Source of the DNA: Streptomyces nodosus
Lineage (GTDB): Bacteria > Actinomycetota > Actinomycetes > Streptomycetales > Streptomycetaceae
NCBI RefSeq assembly: GCF_008704995.1
Contig: NZ_CP023747.1
Coordinates: forward strand, 4,929,501 to 4,993,500
Length of the DNA: 64,000 bases
Reading direction: 5' to 3'
The notes beneath the pieces are model-generated. The model was not told the origin of the DNA and searched no databases. It was given only the letters and a program-made list of their open reading frames with translations. Shown in pieces: positions 15,960 to 25,028 of this stretch. A program made the position numbers and the translations under genes. The number at the start of each line of letters is the position of its first letter. The first letter of the stretch is position 1.

Positions 15960-18900
15960 TTGGCTTTCCAGATGCCGGACCGCGGCGGAGGCCCGACGGG
16001 GCCACGGATCAGAGTGGGCCGCCCGTCCCGGCGAGCCCGGACCCTGCTCATGACACTGGGGGTCCTCGCCGTCCTCGGCATGGCGTTCGTGATGTTCGCC
16101 GGCTTCTGGACGGACTGGCTCTGGTACCGGTCGGTGAGTTACTCGTCCGTCTTCACCACCACGCTGTGGACCAAGATCGGGCTCTTCTTCGTCTTCGGTC
16201 TGCTGATGGCGGCCGCGGTCGGCTTCAACGTCTGGCTGGCGCACCGGCTGCGACCTCCGCTGAGCGCCATGTCGATGGAGCAGCAGAGCCTCGACCGCTA
16301 CCGGATGGGGATCGCGCCCTACAAGAAGTGGCTGCTGCTCGGGATCACCGCCCTGGTGGGCCTGATCGCGGGCGCCTCGGCGTCGAGCCAGTGGCGCACC
16401 TGGCTGATGTGGGTCAACGGCGTGCCCTTCCACCAGAAGGACCCCCAGTTCCACCTGGACGTCGCCTTCTACGCCTTCGACCTGCCCTGGTACCGCTTCC
16501 TGCTCGGCTTCGGCTTCGCCGCCGCGGTGCTGTCGCTGATCGCCGCCACGCTGACGCACTACCTCTACGGCGGGCTGCGGGTCACCTCCCCGGGGGCGCG
16601 CGCCACGGCCGCCGCGACCGGGCATCTGTCGGTCCTGCTCGGTGTCTTCGTCGCCCTGAAAGCGATCGCCTACTGGCTCGACCGGTACGGCCTCGCGGTC
16701 AAGTCCAGTGACTTCAAGGCCACCGGCAACTGGACCGGCCTGAGGTTCGTCGACGCCAACGCCTATCTTCCGGCCAAGACCATCCTGTTCTGCATCGCGG
16801 TCATCTGCGCGCTGCTCTTCTTCGCCACCCTGTGGCGGCGCACCTGGCAGCTGCCGGTCATCGGCTTCGGACTGATGGTGCTCTCGGCGATCCTCATCGG
16901 CGGTCTGTACCCGGCCCTCGTCCAGAAGTTCGAGGTCGAGCCGAACGAGCAGGCCAAGGAAGCCCCGTACGTCAAGAAGAACATCGAGGCGACCCGCAAG
17001 GCCTACGGCATCGACGACGCCAAGGTCACCGAGTACCCGGGCGAGGGTGCCACCGAGGACCGGAGCAAGCTGCGGGACGTGGCGGACGCCACGGCGAGCA
17101 TCCGCATGCTGGACCCGAACCTGGTCTCCCCGACGTTCCAGCAGCTCCAGCAGATGAAGGGGTACTACGCCTTCCCGACCAACCTGGACGTCGACCGCTA
17201 CACCAAGGACGGCAAGGTCCAGGACACGGTCATCGGTCTGCGCGAGCTGAACCTCCAGGGCATCCCGAAGCAGAACTGGATCAACAACCACTTCCGCTAC
17301 ACCCACGGCTTCGGCGCGGTCGCCGCCAAGGGCACCACCGCCGACGCCAACGGCCAGCCCGTCTTCACCGAGTCCGATCTGCCGTCGACCGGTGATCTGC
17401 CCACCTATGAGCAGCGGATCTACTACGGCGAGAAGACCAGCACGTACTCGATCGTCGGCGGTCCCCAGAAGGAGATCGACTACCCGGACGCCAGCGGTGA
17501 GAAGACCACCAGCTACCGGGGCAAGAGCGGGGTCAGCCTCTCCGACCCGCTCAACCGGGCCGCGTACGCGGTGGCGTTCAACGAGCCCCAGATCCTCTAC
17601 TCCGGCGCCATAGGCAAGGGCTCGCGGATCCTGTACAACCGCATGCCCAAGGAGCGCGTCGAGGCGGTCGCACCCTGGCTGACCATCGACGGCGACGCCT
17701 ACCCGGCCATCGTCGACGGCCGTATCCAGTGGATCGTCGACGCGTACACCACGACGAACGGCTATCCCTACGCCTCCCGTACGACCCTCGGCGACACCAC
17801 GGCCGACTCGCTGACCGCGGCCAACACCCAGCGCGCGGTGCTGGCCCAACAGAACCAGGTCAACTACATCCGCAACTCGGTGAAGGCGACCGTCGACGCG
17901 TACTCCGGCGAGGTCAAGCTCTACCAGTGGGACACCGAGGACCCGGTCCTGAAGACCTGGATGAAGGCGTTCCCGGGCACCGTGGAGCCCAAGAGCGACA
18001 TCTCGTCCGCGCTGATGGACCATCTGCGCTACCCGCAGGACCTGTTCAAGGTCCAGCGTGAGCTGCTGACCCGGTACCACGTCGAGCCCAAGGACGCCCA
18101 GACCTTCCTCAGCGGCAGCGAGGTGTGGCAGGTGCCGGACGACCCGACCAACAAGTCGGGTGACGCGGTGCCGCCGTACTACCTGAGCATGAAGATGCCC
18201 GACCAGCAGTCGCAGGCGTTCTCCCTGACGACGACGTTCACCCCGAACGGCCGGGACAACCTGAGCGCCTTCATGGCGGTCGACTCCGAGGCCGGCAAGA
18301 GCGGCTACGGGCAGATCAGAATCCTGAAGCTGCCGACGAGCACGACCGTGGGCGGCCCCAAGCAGGTGCAGAGCCAGTTCAACTCCAACTCGCAGCAGAA
18401 CATCGCCGAGTTCGTCCGGCTCATCAGGGGCGGCGACTCGGAGATCGAGTACGGCAACCTGCTGACCATTCCGCTCGACGGAGGACTGCTCTATGTGGAG
18501 CCGGTCTATGTGCGCGGCGGCGAACTGAAGATGCCGCTGCTGCGCAAGGTGCTGGTGACCTACGGAGGGACCACCGCCTTCGAGGACACCCTGGACGAGG
18601 CGCTCAACAAGGTGTTCGGAGCGGAGGGTTCGACCACCCCGCCACCGGACAAGGACAGCGGCACCCCGCCGCCGTCCGGCAACCCGACGGTCCAGCAGGC
18701 CCTCGAGGACGCACAGAAGGCCTTCGAGGCGGGACAGAAGGCCCTGAACAAGTCCCAGCCCGACTGGCCCGCGTACGGCGAGGCGCAGAAGGACCTGGAG
18801 TCCGCGCTGAAGAAGGCCGAGGAGGCGCAGTCCAAGACCGGTGGTGCCGGCGGCAAGGACGGCGCCTCGTCAACCCCGGCGGACGGTTCGCCGGGTGACA

Positions 18901-18962
18901 AGCCGAGTGCTTCGCCCAGCGGTTCACCCGGTGACGGCTCGAAGGCCTCCGGCGGAGGCTGA
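15960..18962 (+). CDS. UPF0182 family large membrane protein
   Basis: 1000 aa. The TTG start (MAFQMPDRG) is set by GAGGTG at 15948-15953; the ATG 12 nt later is too far from it. The N-terminal third holds about seven membrane spans (for example TLLMTLGVLAVLGMAFVMF and FFVFGLLMAAAVGFNVW). A long exported region (about 330-880) with conserved YRVT-poor, aromatic-rich blocks follows, then a Glu/Lys/Ala tail with two QKALNK/QKDLESA-like coiled-coil stretches and a Ser/Pro/Gly-rich end. Conserved in Actinobacteria and cyanobacteria as COG1615; function unknown. Confidence 0.9.
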   Translation: MAFQMPDRGGGPTGPRIRVGRPSRRARTLLMTLGVLAVLGMAFVMFAGFWTDWLWYRSVSYSSVFTTTLWTKIGLFFVFGLLMAAAVGFNVWLAHRLRPPLSAMSMEQQSLDRYRMGIAPYKKWLLLGITALVGLIAGASASSQWRTWLMWVNGVPFHQKDPQFHLDVAFYAFDLPWYRFLLGFGFAAAVLSLIAATLTHYLYGGLRVTSPGARATAAATGHLSVLLGVFVALKAIAYWLDRYGLAVKSSDFKATGNWTGLRFVDANAYLPAKTILFCIAVICALLFFATLWRRTWQLPVIGFGLMVLSAILIGGLYPALVQKFEVEPNEQAKEAPYVKKNIEATRKAYGIDDAKVTEYPGEGATEDRSKLRDVADATASIRMLDPNLVSPTFQQLQQMKGYYAFPTNLDVDRYTKDGKVQDTVIGLRELNLQGIPKQNWINNHFRYTHGFGAVAAKGTTADANGQPVFTESDLPSTGDLPTYEQRIYYGEKTSTYSIVGGPQKEIDYPDASGEKTTSYRGKSGVSLSDPLNRAAYAVAFNEPQILYSGAIGKGSRILYNRMPKERVEAVAPWLTIDGDAYPAIVDGRIQWIVDAYTTTNGYPYASRTTLGDTTADSLTAANTQRAVLAQQNQVNYIRNSVKATVDAYSGEVKLYQWDTEDPVLKTWMKAFPGTVEPKSDISSALMDHLRYPQDLFKVQRELLTRYHVEPKDAQTFLSGSEVWQVPDDPTNKSGDAVPPYYLSMKMPDQQSQAFSLTTTFTPNGRDNLSAFMAVDSEAGKSGYGQIRILKLPTSTTVGGPKQVQSQFNSNSQQNIAEFVRLIRGGDSEIEYGNLLTIPLDGGLLYVEPVYVRGGELKMPLLRKVLVTYGGTTAFEDTLDEALNKVFGAEGSTTPPPDKDSGTPPPSGNPTVQQALEDAQKAFEAGQKALNKSQPDWPAYGEAQKDLESALKKAEEAQSKTGGAGGKDGASSTPADGSPGDKPSASPSGSPGDGSKASGGG

Positions 18963-19005
18963 GCCGAACACCCCTCCGCGCCGTGGTACGGTTGCATCAC
19001 AACGG

Positions 19006-19079
19006 CGCGGGGTGGAGCAGCTCGGTAGCTCGCTGGGCTCATAACCCAGAGGTCGCAGGTTCAAATCCTGTCCCCGCTA
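19006..19079 (+). tRNA. Initiator tRNA-fMet (CAT), copy 1
   Basis: Cloverleaf with anticodon CAT in CTCATAA. Initiator hallmarks are visible: the first base C faces T at position 72 (unpaired end of the acceptor stem) and the anticodon stem carries GGG/CCC next to the loop. The T-arm is GGTTCAAATCC. CCA is not encoded. Identical in sequence to the copy at 21194-21267. Confidence 0.95.
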
Positions 19080-19089
19080 CTGAAGTCGA

Positions 19090-19123
19090 GGGCCCGGATC
19101 CTGATCAAGGATCCGGGCCCTTT
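19090..19123 (+). terminator. Terminator after tRNA-fMet copy 1
   Basis: A perfect 12-bp stem (19090-19101 with 19109-19120, loop TGATCAA) ends in TTT, ten bases after the tRNA. Confidence 0.85.
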
Positions 19124-19311
19124 GCGTGCGCCCGCGACCTCCCATGGCCCAGGACGTGATCCGGGCGACTCCTGCGAAGTACCCGTGTCCACAGGTCGAG
19201 TTGACCCGTTCTGTGTTTGACTTGTCTCTCTGTGGGCATGTCGACAAAACGCCGAAGTGACCTCAAGGGCTGCGGTACGCCGGGTGTACCAAGGTTGCGG
19301 GTGGTGCGACG

Positions 19312-21117
19312 ATGGACGTTATGGGGGAGAAGGCGGCTCTGCTCGATACAGGGCGAAATGTGCGACCCGTCGATCGGGACGAGACCGGCGAAGCGGTCGA
19401 GGAGGAACGCCAGCGCATCGCCGCCGAGGCCGGTGGCGTCGAGGCGATGAGCGTCCTCGGAGCCATGCTGCTGCGCCGCGGCGATCTCGATGCGGCCGAA
19501 CCCCAGCTGCGTGCCGCCACCGCCGCGGGTGACCGCGCCGCCGCCAACAACCTGGGTGTCCTTCTGCATCAGCGCGGCTACCCCGAGGAGGCCGCCGGCT
19601 GGTGGCGGATCGCCGCCGTCGCCGGATCCGCCGCGGCCGCGCACGCGCTCGGGCGGCACCACCGCGAGCGGGGCGACGAACCCGCCGCCGAGTACTGGCT
19701 GCGGCAGTCCGCGGAGCAGGGGCACACGCTCGGCGCCTATGCGCTGGCCGATCTGCTGGAGCACCGCGGCGACCAGAACGCCGAGCGCTGGATGCGCGCC
19801 GCCGCCGAGCGCGGGCACCGTGAGGCCGCCTACCGGCTGGCGCGGATGCTCGACCTCAGGGCCCCGGGGGCCCGGCGGCCCGGCGGCGGCCAGGGCGTCC
19901 GGCCCTCGGCGCCGGACGAGGCCGAACAGTGGTACCGGCAGGCCGCCGCGCGGGGCCACCGGCGGGCCGCGCTGTATCTGGGCGCGATCCTGGAGAAGCG
20001 CGGCGCGCTCCGGGAGGCCGGGCGCTGGTATCTGACGAGCGCCAAGGACGGGGAGCCGAGGGCGGCGTGCGCGCTGGGTTTCCTGCTGCGGGACGCCGGG
20101 GACACCGAGAGCGCCGCCGACTGGTGGCTGCGCGCCGCACAGGAGGGGGACGGCAACGCGGCGAACGCGCTGGGCGCGCTGCACGCCGAGCGCGGCGAGA
20201 CACAGACGGCCGAGCGGTGGTACCGGGCGGCGCTGGACGCCGGCGATGTCAACGGCGCCTACAACCTCGGGCTGCTCTGCGCCGAGCAGGGGCGCACCGC
20301 CCAGGCCGAGCAGTGGTACCGGAGGGCGGCGTACGCCGGGCATCGCGAGGCCGCCAACGCGCTGGCCATCTCGCTGCTGCAGGGCGGCGACACGACGGGC
20401 GCCGAGCCGTGGTTCTCCAAGTCCGCGGAGGCCGGCAGCGTGGACGCCGCGTTCAACCTGGGGATCCTCTTCGCGGGGCGGGGCGACGGGGCGACGGCAC
20501 TGGGGTGGTACGAGCGGGCTGCGGCCGCCGGACACACCGAGGCCGCGCTCCAGGCCGGGATGGCGCGGCTGCGCCAGGGGGACGAGCAGACGGCCGAGCG
20601 GCATCTGCGGTGCGCCGCGGGGGGCGGCAGCGCGGAGGCCGCCTTTCGGCTGGCCACCCTGCTGGACGCCCGCCGGCCGCCCGCGCCCGCCCATGAGCTG
20701 GGCGAACCCTCGCACGAGAAGAGCGAGTACGAGGAGTGGTACGAGCGGGCGGCGGCGCAGGGGCACCGGCGGGCACAGGTACGGATCGGGATGCTGGCCG
20801 CCGCGCGCGGCGATGTGGTGGAGGCGTCCCGGTGGTACCGGCGGGCCGCGGAGGGCGGTTCGCGCAACGGTGCGTTCAATCTGGGCCTGCTGCTGGCGCG
20901 CGAGGGGAGCGAGCCGGAGGCCGCGCTGTGGTGGACACGGGCGGCGGACGCGGGGCACGGCCGGGCCGCGCTGCGCCTGGCCCTGGGCTGCGCGCGGCGC
21001 GGCGAGCTGGCGGACGGGCAGCGCTGGGCGGACCGGGCGGTCTCGCTGGGTCCCACCGAGGTGGCCGAGCGCGCGGCCCGGCTGCGGGACGCGCTGCGGC
21101 AGGAGCTGTCGGCGTGA
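19312..21117 (+). CDS. Sel1/TPR-like repeat protein
   Basis: 601 aa made almost entirely of about 13-14 repeats of 33-37 residues with the pattern A-x-x-L-G-x-x-x-x-x-R-G-x-x-x-x-A-E-x-W-Y-R-x-A-A-x-x-G-H. Examples are NNLGVLLHQRG, AYNLGLLCAEQG and AFNLGLLLAREG, each followed by a W-Y/W-x-x-A-A helix. These are Sel1-like alpha-alpha hairpins that form a solenoid for protein-protein contacts. The first 45 residues are non-repetitive. No signal peptide. It is bracketed by two identical initiator tRNA genes. The partner is unknown. ATG at 19312; an ATG three codons later is equally possible. Confidence 0.85.
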   Translation: MDVMGEKAALLDTGRNVRPVDRDETGEAVEEERQRIAAEAGGVEAMSVLGAMLLRRGDLDAAEPQLRAATAAGDRAAANNLGVLLHQRGYPEEAAGWWRIAAVAGSAAAAHALGRHHRERGDEPAAEYWLRQSAEQGHTLGAYALADLLEHRGDQNAERWMRAAAERGHREAAYRLARMLDLRAPGARRPGGGQGVRPSAPDEAEQWYRQAAARGHRRAALYLGAILEKRGALREAGRWYLTSAKDGEPRAACALGFLLRDAGDTESAADWWLRAAQEGDGNAANALGALHAERGETQTAERWYRAALDAGDVNGAYNLGLLCAEQGRTAQAEQWYRRAAYAGHREAANALAISLLQGGDTTGAEPWFSKSAEAGSVDAAFNLGILFAGRGDGATALGWYERAAAAGHTEAALQAGMARLRQGDEQTAERHLRCAAGGGSAEAAFRLATLLDARRPPAPAHELGEPSHEKSEYEEWYERAAAQGHRRAQVRIGMLAAARGDVVEASRWYRRAAEGGSRNGAFNLGLLLAREGSEPEAALWWTRAADAGHGRAALRLALGCARRGELADGQRWADRAVSLGPTEVAERAARLRDALRQELSA

Positions 21118-21151
21118 GGTGTCCGGGCACCCGGGGCCGCCCCGCGGTGAT

Positions 21152-21181
21152 TTGCCTTTGCCGAAGCCCTTGACGTAATGT
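21152..21181 (+). promoter_or_regulatory. Promoter of tRNA-fMet copy 2
   Basis: TTGCCT (21152-21157), an 18-bp spacer, then TAATGT (21176-21181), a good sigma-70/HrdB-type promoter ending 12 nt before the tRNA. Confidence 0.6.
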
Positions 21182-21193
21182 TGCGTTCATCGA

Positions 21194-21267
21194 CGCGGGG
21201 TGGAGCAGCTCGGTAGCTCGCTGGGCTCATAACCCAGAGGTCGCAGGTTCAAATCCTGTCCCCGCTA
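21194..21267 (+). tRNA. Initiator tRNA-fMet (CAT), copy 2
   Basis: Same 74-nt sequence as copy 1, including the C1/T72 mismatch and GGG/CCC anticodon-stem pairs that mark initiator tRNA. CCA is not encoded. The flanks of the two copies differ (different promoters and different terminator hairpins), so only the tRNA itself is duplicated. Confidence 0.95.
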
Positions 21268-21275
21268 CTGAAGAT

Positions 21276-21308
21276 CCGAAGCCGGAATCCATGGGATTCC
21301 GGCTTCGG
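21276..21308 (+). terminator. Hairpin terminator after tRNA-fMet copy 2
   Basis: A perfect 15-bp stem (21276-21290 with 21294-21308, loop ATG), 8 nt after the tRNA, without T tract. Confidence 0.8.
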
Positions 21309-21413
21309 CGCGTTCACAGCCGGTATTCCGTGGGCGGCGCCTCCTGCTTCATGACGGATCCTGTGTCATGACGGGCCGTCAGGCACATGGCCCCGCGAGC
21401 GCCGTATGCGACG

Positions 21414-21443
21414 AAAAGCCCCGGCCCTTGCGGGGCCGGGGCT
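21414..21443 (-). terminator. Intrinsic terminator of catR
   Basis: Read on the minus strand, an 11-bp stem AGCCCCGGCCC/GGGCCGGGGCT (arms 21433-21443 and 21417-21427) is followed by TTTT. It lies 16 nt beyond the catR stop. Confidence 0.85.
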
Positions 21444-21458
21444 CGAGAAACGTCGTGA

Positions 21459-21875
21459 TCACGCCGTCGCGCAGTGGGGGCACAGACCGCGGTAGGTCAC
21501 CTCGACGCCCGAGACCGTGAAGCCGAAACGCTCCGAGTCGGGGAGGTCGGCGAGCGGATCGCCCGTCGGATGGACGTCGCGGATCGCGCCACAGCGGGCG
21601 CACACCAGGTGGTGGTGCGGCCGGTGCGCGTTCGGGTCGTACCTCTTGGCGCGCTTGTCCGTGGCGACCTCCAGCACCTCGCCGAGGGACACCAGCTCAC
21701 CGAGCGTGTTGTAGACGGTCGCGCGGGAGATCTCGGGCAGCCTGACGACGGCCCGGGCGTGTACCTCGTCGGCCGTCAGATGGACGTGTTCGCCGTCGAG
21801 AACCTCGGCCACGACACGACGCTGCGCGGTCATCCGCCATCCGCGTCCGCGCAGCCGTTCCAGCAGGTCACTCAT
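21459..21875 (-). CDS. catR: Fur/PerR-family repressor of the catalase gene
   Basis: 138 aa. Winged-helix N-terminus (RMTAQRRVVAEVL, EISRATVYNTLGEL) and a metal domain with HHHLVCARCG and CPHC, the two CxxC pairs of a structural zinc site. The HVHLTADEVH and RPHHH histidines can form the regulatory metal site. In S. coelicolor CatR, a PerR-like peroxide sensor, represses catA and itself; here the same gene lies divergent from a catalase gene with about 145 bp between, which supports the assignment. FurA-type members paired with catC are the alternative. Confidence 0.8.
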   Translation of the reverse strand: MSDLLERLRGRGWRMTAQRRVVAEVLDGEHVHLTADEVHARAVVRLPEISRATVYNTLGELVSLGEVLEVATDKRAKRYDPNAHRPHHHLVCARCGAIRDVHPTGDPLADLPDSERFGFTVSGVEVTYRGLCPHCATA

Positions 21876-21935
21876 ACAGACCAGCCTAACAGCAAGGGGA
21901 CCAGGTCCCGAATCGATGTGACTTTGGAGCACAGC

Positions 21936-21963
21936 TTGACTTAGACATTGTCCATTGTAGGAT
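21936..21963 (+). promoter_or_regulatory. catA promoter with probable CatR operator
   Basis: TTGACT (21936-21941), 16 bp, TAGGAT (21958-21963). The spacer is A/T-rich compared with its surroundings and contains CATTGT twice (ACATTGTCCATTGT), which could be the CatR site. The catR coding sequence begins 61 bp upstream on the other strand. Confidence 0.6.
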
Positions 21964-22020
21964 CGAGATCGGCTTTGGCTAAGGAACAAGAACGGTTGGG
22001 CGATGACGCAGGAGGCGGAC

Positions 22021-23475
22021 GTGACGCAGGGACCGCTCACGACGGAGGCCGGTGCACCGGTCGCCGACAACCAGAACAGCGAGACCGCGGGCGTCGGCGG
22101 CCCGGTTCTCGTCCAGGACCAGCTCCTTCTGGAGAAGCTGGCGCACTTCAACCGTGAGCGCATCCCGGAGCGAGTGGTGCACGCCCGTGGCGCCGGCGCC
22201 TACGGCACCTTCACGGTCACCGCCGATGTCACCCGGTACACCCGTGCCGCGTTCCTCTCCGAGGTCGGCAAGGAGACCGAGACCTTTCTGCGCTTCTCGA
22301 CCGTGGCCGGCAACCTCGGCGCCGCGGACGCGGTCCGGGACCCCCGCGGTTTCGCGCTGAAGTTCTACACCGAAGAGGGCAACTACGACCTCGTCGGCAA
22401 CAACACCCCGGTGTTCTTCATCAAGGACGCCATCAAGTTCCCCGACTTCATCCACACCCAGAAGCGCGACCCGTACACGGGCTCGCAGGAGGCGGACAAC
22501 GTCTGGGACTTCTGGGGGCTGTCGCCCGAGTCCACCCACCAGGTGACCTGGCTGTTCGGCGACCGGGGCATCCCGGCCTCGTACCGCCACATGAACGGCT
22601 ACGGCTCCCACACCTACCAGTGGAACAACGAGGCCGGCGAGGTCTTCTGGGTCAAGTACCACTTCAAGACCGACCAGGGGATCAAGAGCCTCACCCAGGC
22701 CGAGGCCGACAGGCTCGCCGGTGAGGACCCCGACTCCCACCAGCGCGATCTGCGCGAGTCCATCGAGCGCGGCGAGTACCCGAGCTGGACCGTGCAGGTG
22801 CAGATCATGCCGGCGGCCGAGGCGGCGGCCTACCGCTTCAACCCGTTCGACCTCACCAAGGTGTGGCCGCACGAGGACTACCCCCCGATCGAGATCGGCA
22901 GGCTGGAGCTCAACCGCAACCCGGAGAACATCTTCGCCGAGGTCGAGCAGTCCGTCTTCAGCCCCGCGCACTTCGTCCCGGGCATCGGTCCCTCCCCGGA
23001 CAAGATGCTCCAGGGCCGTCTCTTCGCCTACGGCGACGCCCACCGCTACCGCGTCGGCATCAACGCCGGCCAGCTGCCGGTGAACCGTCCGCACGCCACC
23101 GAGGCGCGCACCCATTCCCGTGACGGCCATCTGTACGACGGCCGCCACCAGGGCGCGAAGAACTACGAGCCGAACAGCTTCGGCGGCCCGTTCCAGACGG
23201 ACCGGCCGCTGTGGCAGCCGAGCGCGGACTTCACGGCCGGCACCGGCGACCACGAGGCCCCGGCCCACGCCGAGGACGACGACTTCGTGCAGGCGGGCAA
23301 CCTCTACCGCCTGATGTCGGAGGACGAGAAGGGCCGTCTGATCGGCAACCTGGCGGGCTTCATCGCCAAGGTGTCGCGCGACGACATCGCCGAGCGCGCG
23401 ATCAGCAACTTCCGTCGGGCCGACGGACACTTCGGCAAGCGCCTGGAGGCCGCAGTCCAGGCCCTGCGCGGCTGA
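22021..23475 (+). CDS. catA: Monofunctional heme catalase
   Basis: 484 aa. Catalytic His in VVHARGAGAYG, catalytic Asn in LVGNNTPVFF, and the heme-ligand Tyr in GRLFAYGDAHRYR. The length and lack of a C-terminal flavodoxin-like extension make it a small-subunit (clade 3 type) catalase. The GTG start at 22021 is preferred over an ATG six codons earlier because AGGAGG (22010-22015) lies 5 nt before the GTG. Disproportionates hydrogen peroxide in the cytoplasm. Divergent from the catR repressor, with a strong promoter in between. Confidence 0.93.
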   Translation: MTQGPLTTEAGAPVADNQNSETAGVGGPVLVQDQLLLEKLAHFNRERIPERVVHARGAGAYGTFTVTADVTRYTRAAFLSEVGKETETFLRFSTVAGNLGAADAVRDPRGFALKFYTEEGNYDLVGNNTPVFFIKDAIKFPDFIHTQKRDPYTGSQEADNVWDFWGLSPESTHQVTWLFGDRGIPASYRHMNGYGSHTYQWNNEAGEVFWVKYHFKTDQGIKSLTQAEADRLAGEDPDSHQRDLRESIERGEYPSWTVQVQIMPAAEAAAYRFNPFDLTKVWPHEDYPPIEIGRLELNRNPENIFAEVEQSVFSPAHFVPGIGPSPDKMLQGRLFAYGDAHRYRVGINAGQLPVNRPHATEARTHSRDGHLYDGRHQGAKNYEPNSFGGPFQTDRPLWQPSADFTAGTGDHEAPAHAEDDDFVQAGNLYRLMSEDEKGRLIGNLAGFIAKVSRDDIAERAISNFRRADGHFGKRLEAAVQALRG

Positions 23476-23506
23476 ACCGGGTTGGACACCGCTTGTCGTA
23501 GGGGAC

Positions 23507-23537
23507 GGGCCGGGCTCCCTGTGGGGGGGTCCGGCCC
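23507..23537 (+). terminator. Hairpin after catA
   Basis: GGGCCGG (23507-23513) pairs with CCGGCCC (23531-23537) around a G-rich loop, 31 nt after the catA stop and before the convergent CBS gene. Confidence 0.55.
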
Positions 23538-23590
23538 GCTCGCGTGCCCGGGACGGAGGCGACCGGTGGTCCCGGGCACGGAGCGAACCG

Positions 23591-24004
23591 TCAGGCTCCG
23601 CCCCACGCGGTCCCCGCCGGGACACGCTGTCGCGCCGGTGTCCAGCAGCGGATGATGTCGCGCACCGAGACGATGCCGATGGGCTCGTCGTGGTCGAGGA
23701 CGATCAGATGCCGGAAACCGCCGTGGGTCATGGCGCGCGCGGCTTCCTCGAGGGTCCAGGACGGCGCGGCGAACACGACGTCCGTGGTGGTGTGGGCGTG
23801 GGCCCGCTCGATGTCCGGGCTCTGGCCGAGCCCGACCGAGTTGAGGATGTCACGCTCGGTGAGAATGCCGAGTCCGCCGGAGTCCGGGTCGAGGACCACG
23901 GCCGCTCCGACACGGCGGGCGGACATCAGGGCCGCCGCCTGGCGGAGGGTGTGTGCGGGGCCGATGGTGAGGACCACCGTGGTCATGGCGTCACGGACAA
24001 GCAT
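23591..24004 (-). CDS. Two-CBS-domain protein
   Basis: 137 aa consisting of a tandem CBS pair: VRDAMTTVVLTIGPAHTLRQA...LGILTERDIL (first) and VFAAPSWTLEEAARAM...PIGIVSVRDII (second). Such stand-alone pairs bind adenine nucleotides and act as energy or stress sensors; no partner domain is present. AGGAGGTGG lies 10 nt before the ATG. It faces catA and lies downstream of hisN after a 223-nt gap, so it is probably its own unit. Confidence 0.9.
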   Translation of the reverse strand: MLVRDAMTTVVLTIGPAHTLRQAAALMSARRVGAAVVLDPDSGGLGILTERDILNSVGLGQSPDIERAHAHTTTDVVFAAPSWTLEEAARAMTHGGFRHLIVLDHDEPIGIVSVRDIIRCWTPARQRVPAGTAWGGA

Positions 24005-24227
24005 GGGACGGAGCCACCTCCTGGGGACGCGCTGCGACGCGCCGGCGCAGGGTCCTGGCCACGGTGATCGTCACCGCCGGTACACCTGCGCCGTGTTTCA
24101 CACATTCACAAGTGGGGGGACTCCCAGCTTCTCAGGACCGGGGCGAGTCGACAAGGCGGGGCGCGTGTCCCACGTCCAAGGGCACTCCCCGGTGCGCCGG
24201 AGCGTGGGCGGGGCCCGGCGGCACGCC

Positions 24228-25028
24228 CTAGTGCCGGTCGTTCAGGTGGTCGAGCAGGGTGTCGTGCAGCAGCCCGTTGGAGGCGGCCGCATTGCCGCTG
24301 TGCGGGCCCGGGCGTCCGTCCAGTCCGGTGAAGGAACCGCCCGCCTCCGTCACGATGATCGCGTTCGCCGCCATGTCCCACAGCGACAGCTCGGGCTCGG
24401 CGCAGAGGTCGACGGAGCCCTCGGCCACCATCATGTAGGGCCAGAAGTCGCCGTAGGCCCGGGTGCGCCAGACCGCACGGGTCAGATCCAGGAAGCCGTT
24501 CAGCCGGCCCTGCTCCTCCCAGCCCGACAGCGAGGAGTACGCGAAGGACGCGTCGGACAGCGTCGAGACACGCGAGACCTGCATTCGGGAGGCCGAGGAC
24601 AGACTGCGGCCGGTGAACGCGCCGTGCCCCTTCGCGGCCCACCAGCGGCGCCCCAGCGCGGGGGCCGAGACCACACCGACGACCGGCTGATAGCCGCCGG
24701 CCCCCGCCTCCATGAGGGAGATCAGCGTGGCCCACACCGGCACCCCGCGCACATAGTTCTTGGTGCCGTCGATGGGGTCGACGACCCAGCGGCGCGGCCC
24801 CGTGCCCTCGATGCCGTACTCCTCGCCGAGCACCGCGTCCCGGGGGCGGGCGCGCCGCAGCTGCCCGCGGATCAGTTCCTCGGCGGCCTTGTCGGCCTCG
24901 CTCACCGGCGTCATGTCCGGTTTGGTCTCCACCTTGAGGTCGAGGGCCTTGAACCGGGCGGTGGTCGCGGCGTCGGCGGCGTCCGCGAGCACATGGGCGA
25001 GTCGCAGGTCATCGAGATAGTCGGGCAT
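24228..25028 (-). CDS. hisN: Histidinol-phosphatase, inositol monophosphatase type
   Basis: 266 aa. Metal-binding signatures VLGEEYG (the Glu), WVVDPIDGTKNYVRG (DPIDGT) and LSLWDMAANAIIV. The family includes inositol monophosphatases; the actinobacterial branch at this locus has been assigned as HisN, which removes phosphate from histidinol phosphate. The start MPDYLDD follows from alignment of the N-terminal helix DDLRLAHVLADAAD. It is not in a his operon here; its neighbours are a divergent TetR regulator and a CBS protein. Confidence 0.8.
   Translation of the reverse strand: MPDYLDDLRLAHVLADAADAATTARFKALDLKVETKPDMTPVSEADKAAEELIRGQLRRARPRDAVLGEEYGIEGTGPRRWVVDPIDGTKNYVRGVPVWATLISLMEAGAGGYQPVVGVVSAPALGRRWWAAKGHGAFTGRSLSSASRMQVSRVSTLSDASFAYSSLSGWEEQGRLNGFLDLTRAVWRTRAYGDFWPYMMVAEGSVDLCAEPELSLWDMAANAIIVTEAGGSFTGLDGRPGPHSGNAAASNGLLHDTLLDHLNDRH

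Noticed and set aside
15933..18080. A 715-codon open frame on the minus strand, opposite the UPF0182 gene
   Set aside because: It is the mirror of a high-GC3 coding sequence; the amino-acid composition is His/Arg/Gly/Val-skewed with no homology, and the plus-strand frame is a clear family member.
19006..21267. Integrated element between the two tRNA genes
   Set aside because: tRNA genes are common integration sites, but only a single Sel1 gene lies between them, with no integrase, excisionase or replication gene and no change in base composition.
24106..24735. A 209-codon frame overlapping hisN on the same strand
   Set aside because: It is a frame-shifted reading of the hisN gene, whose own frame carries all phosphatase motifs.
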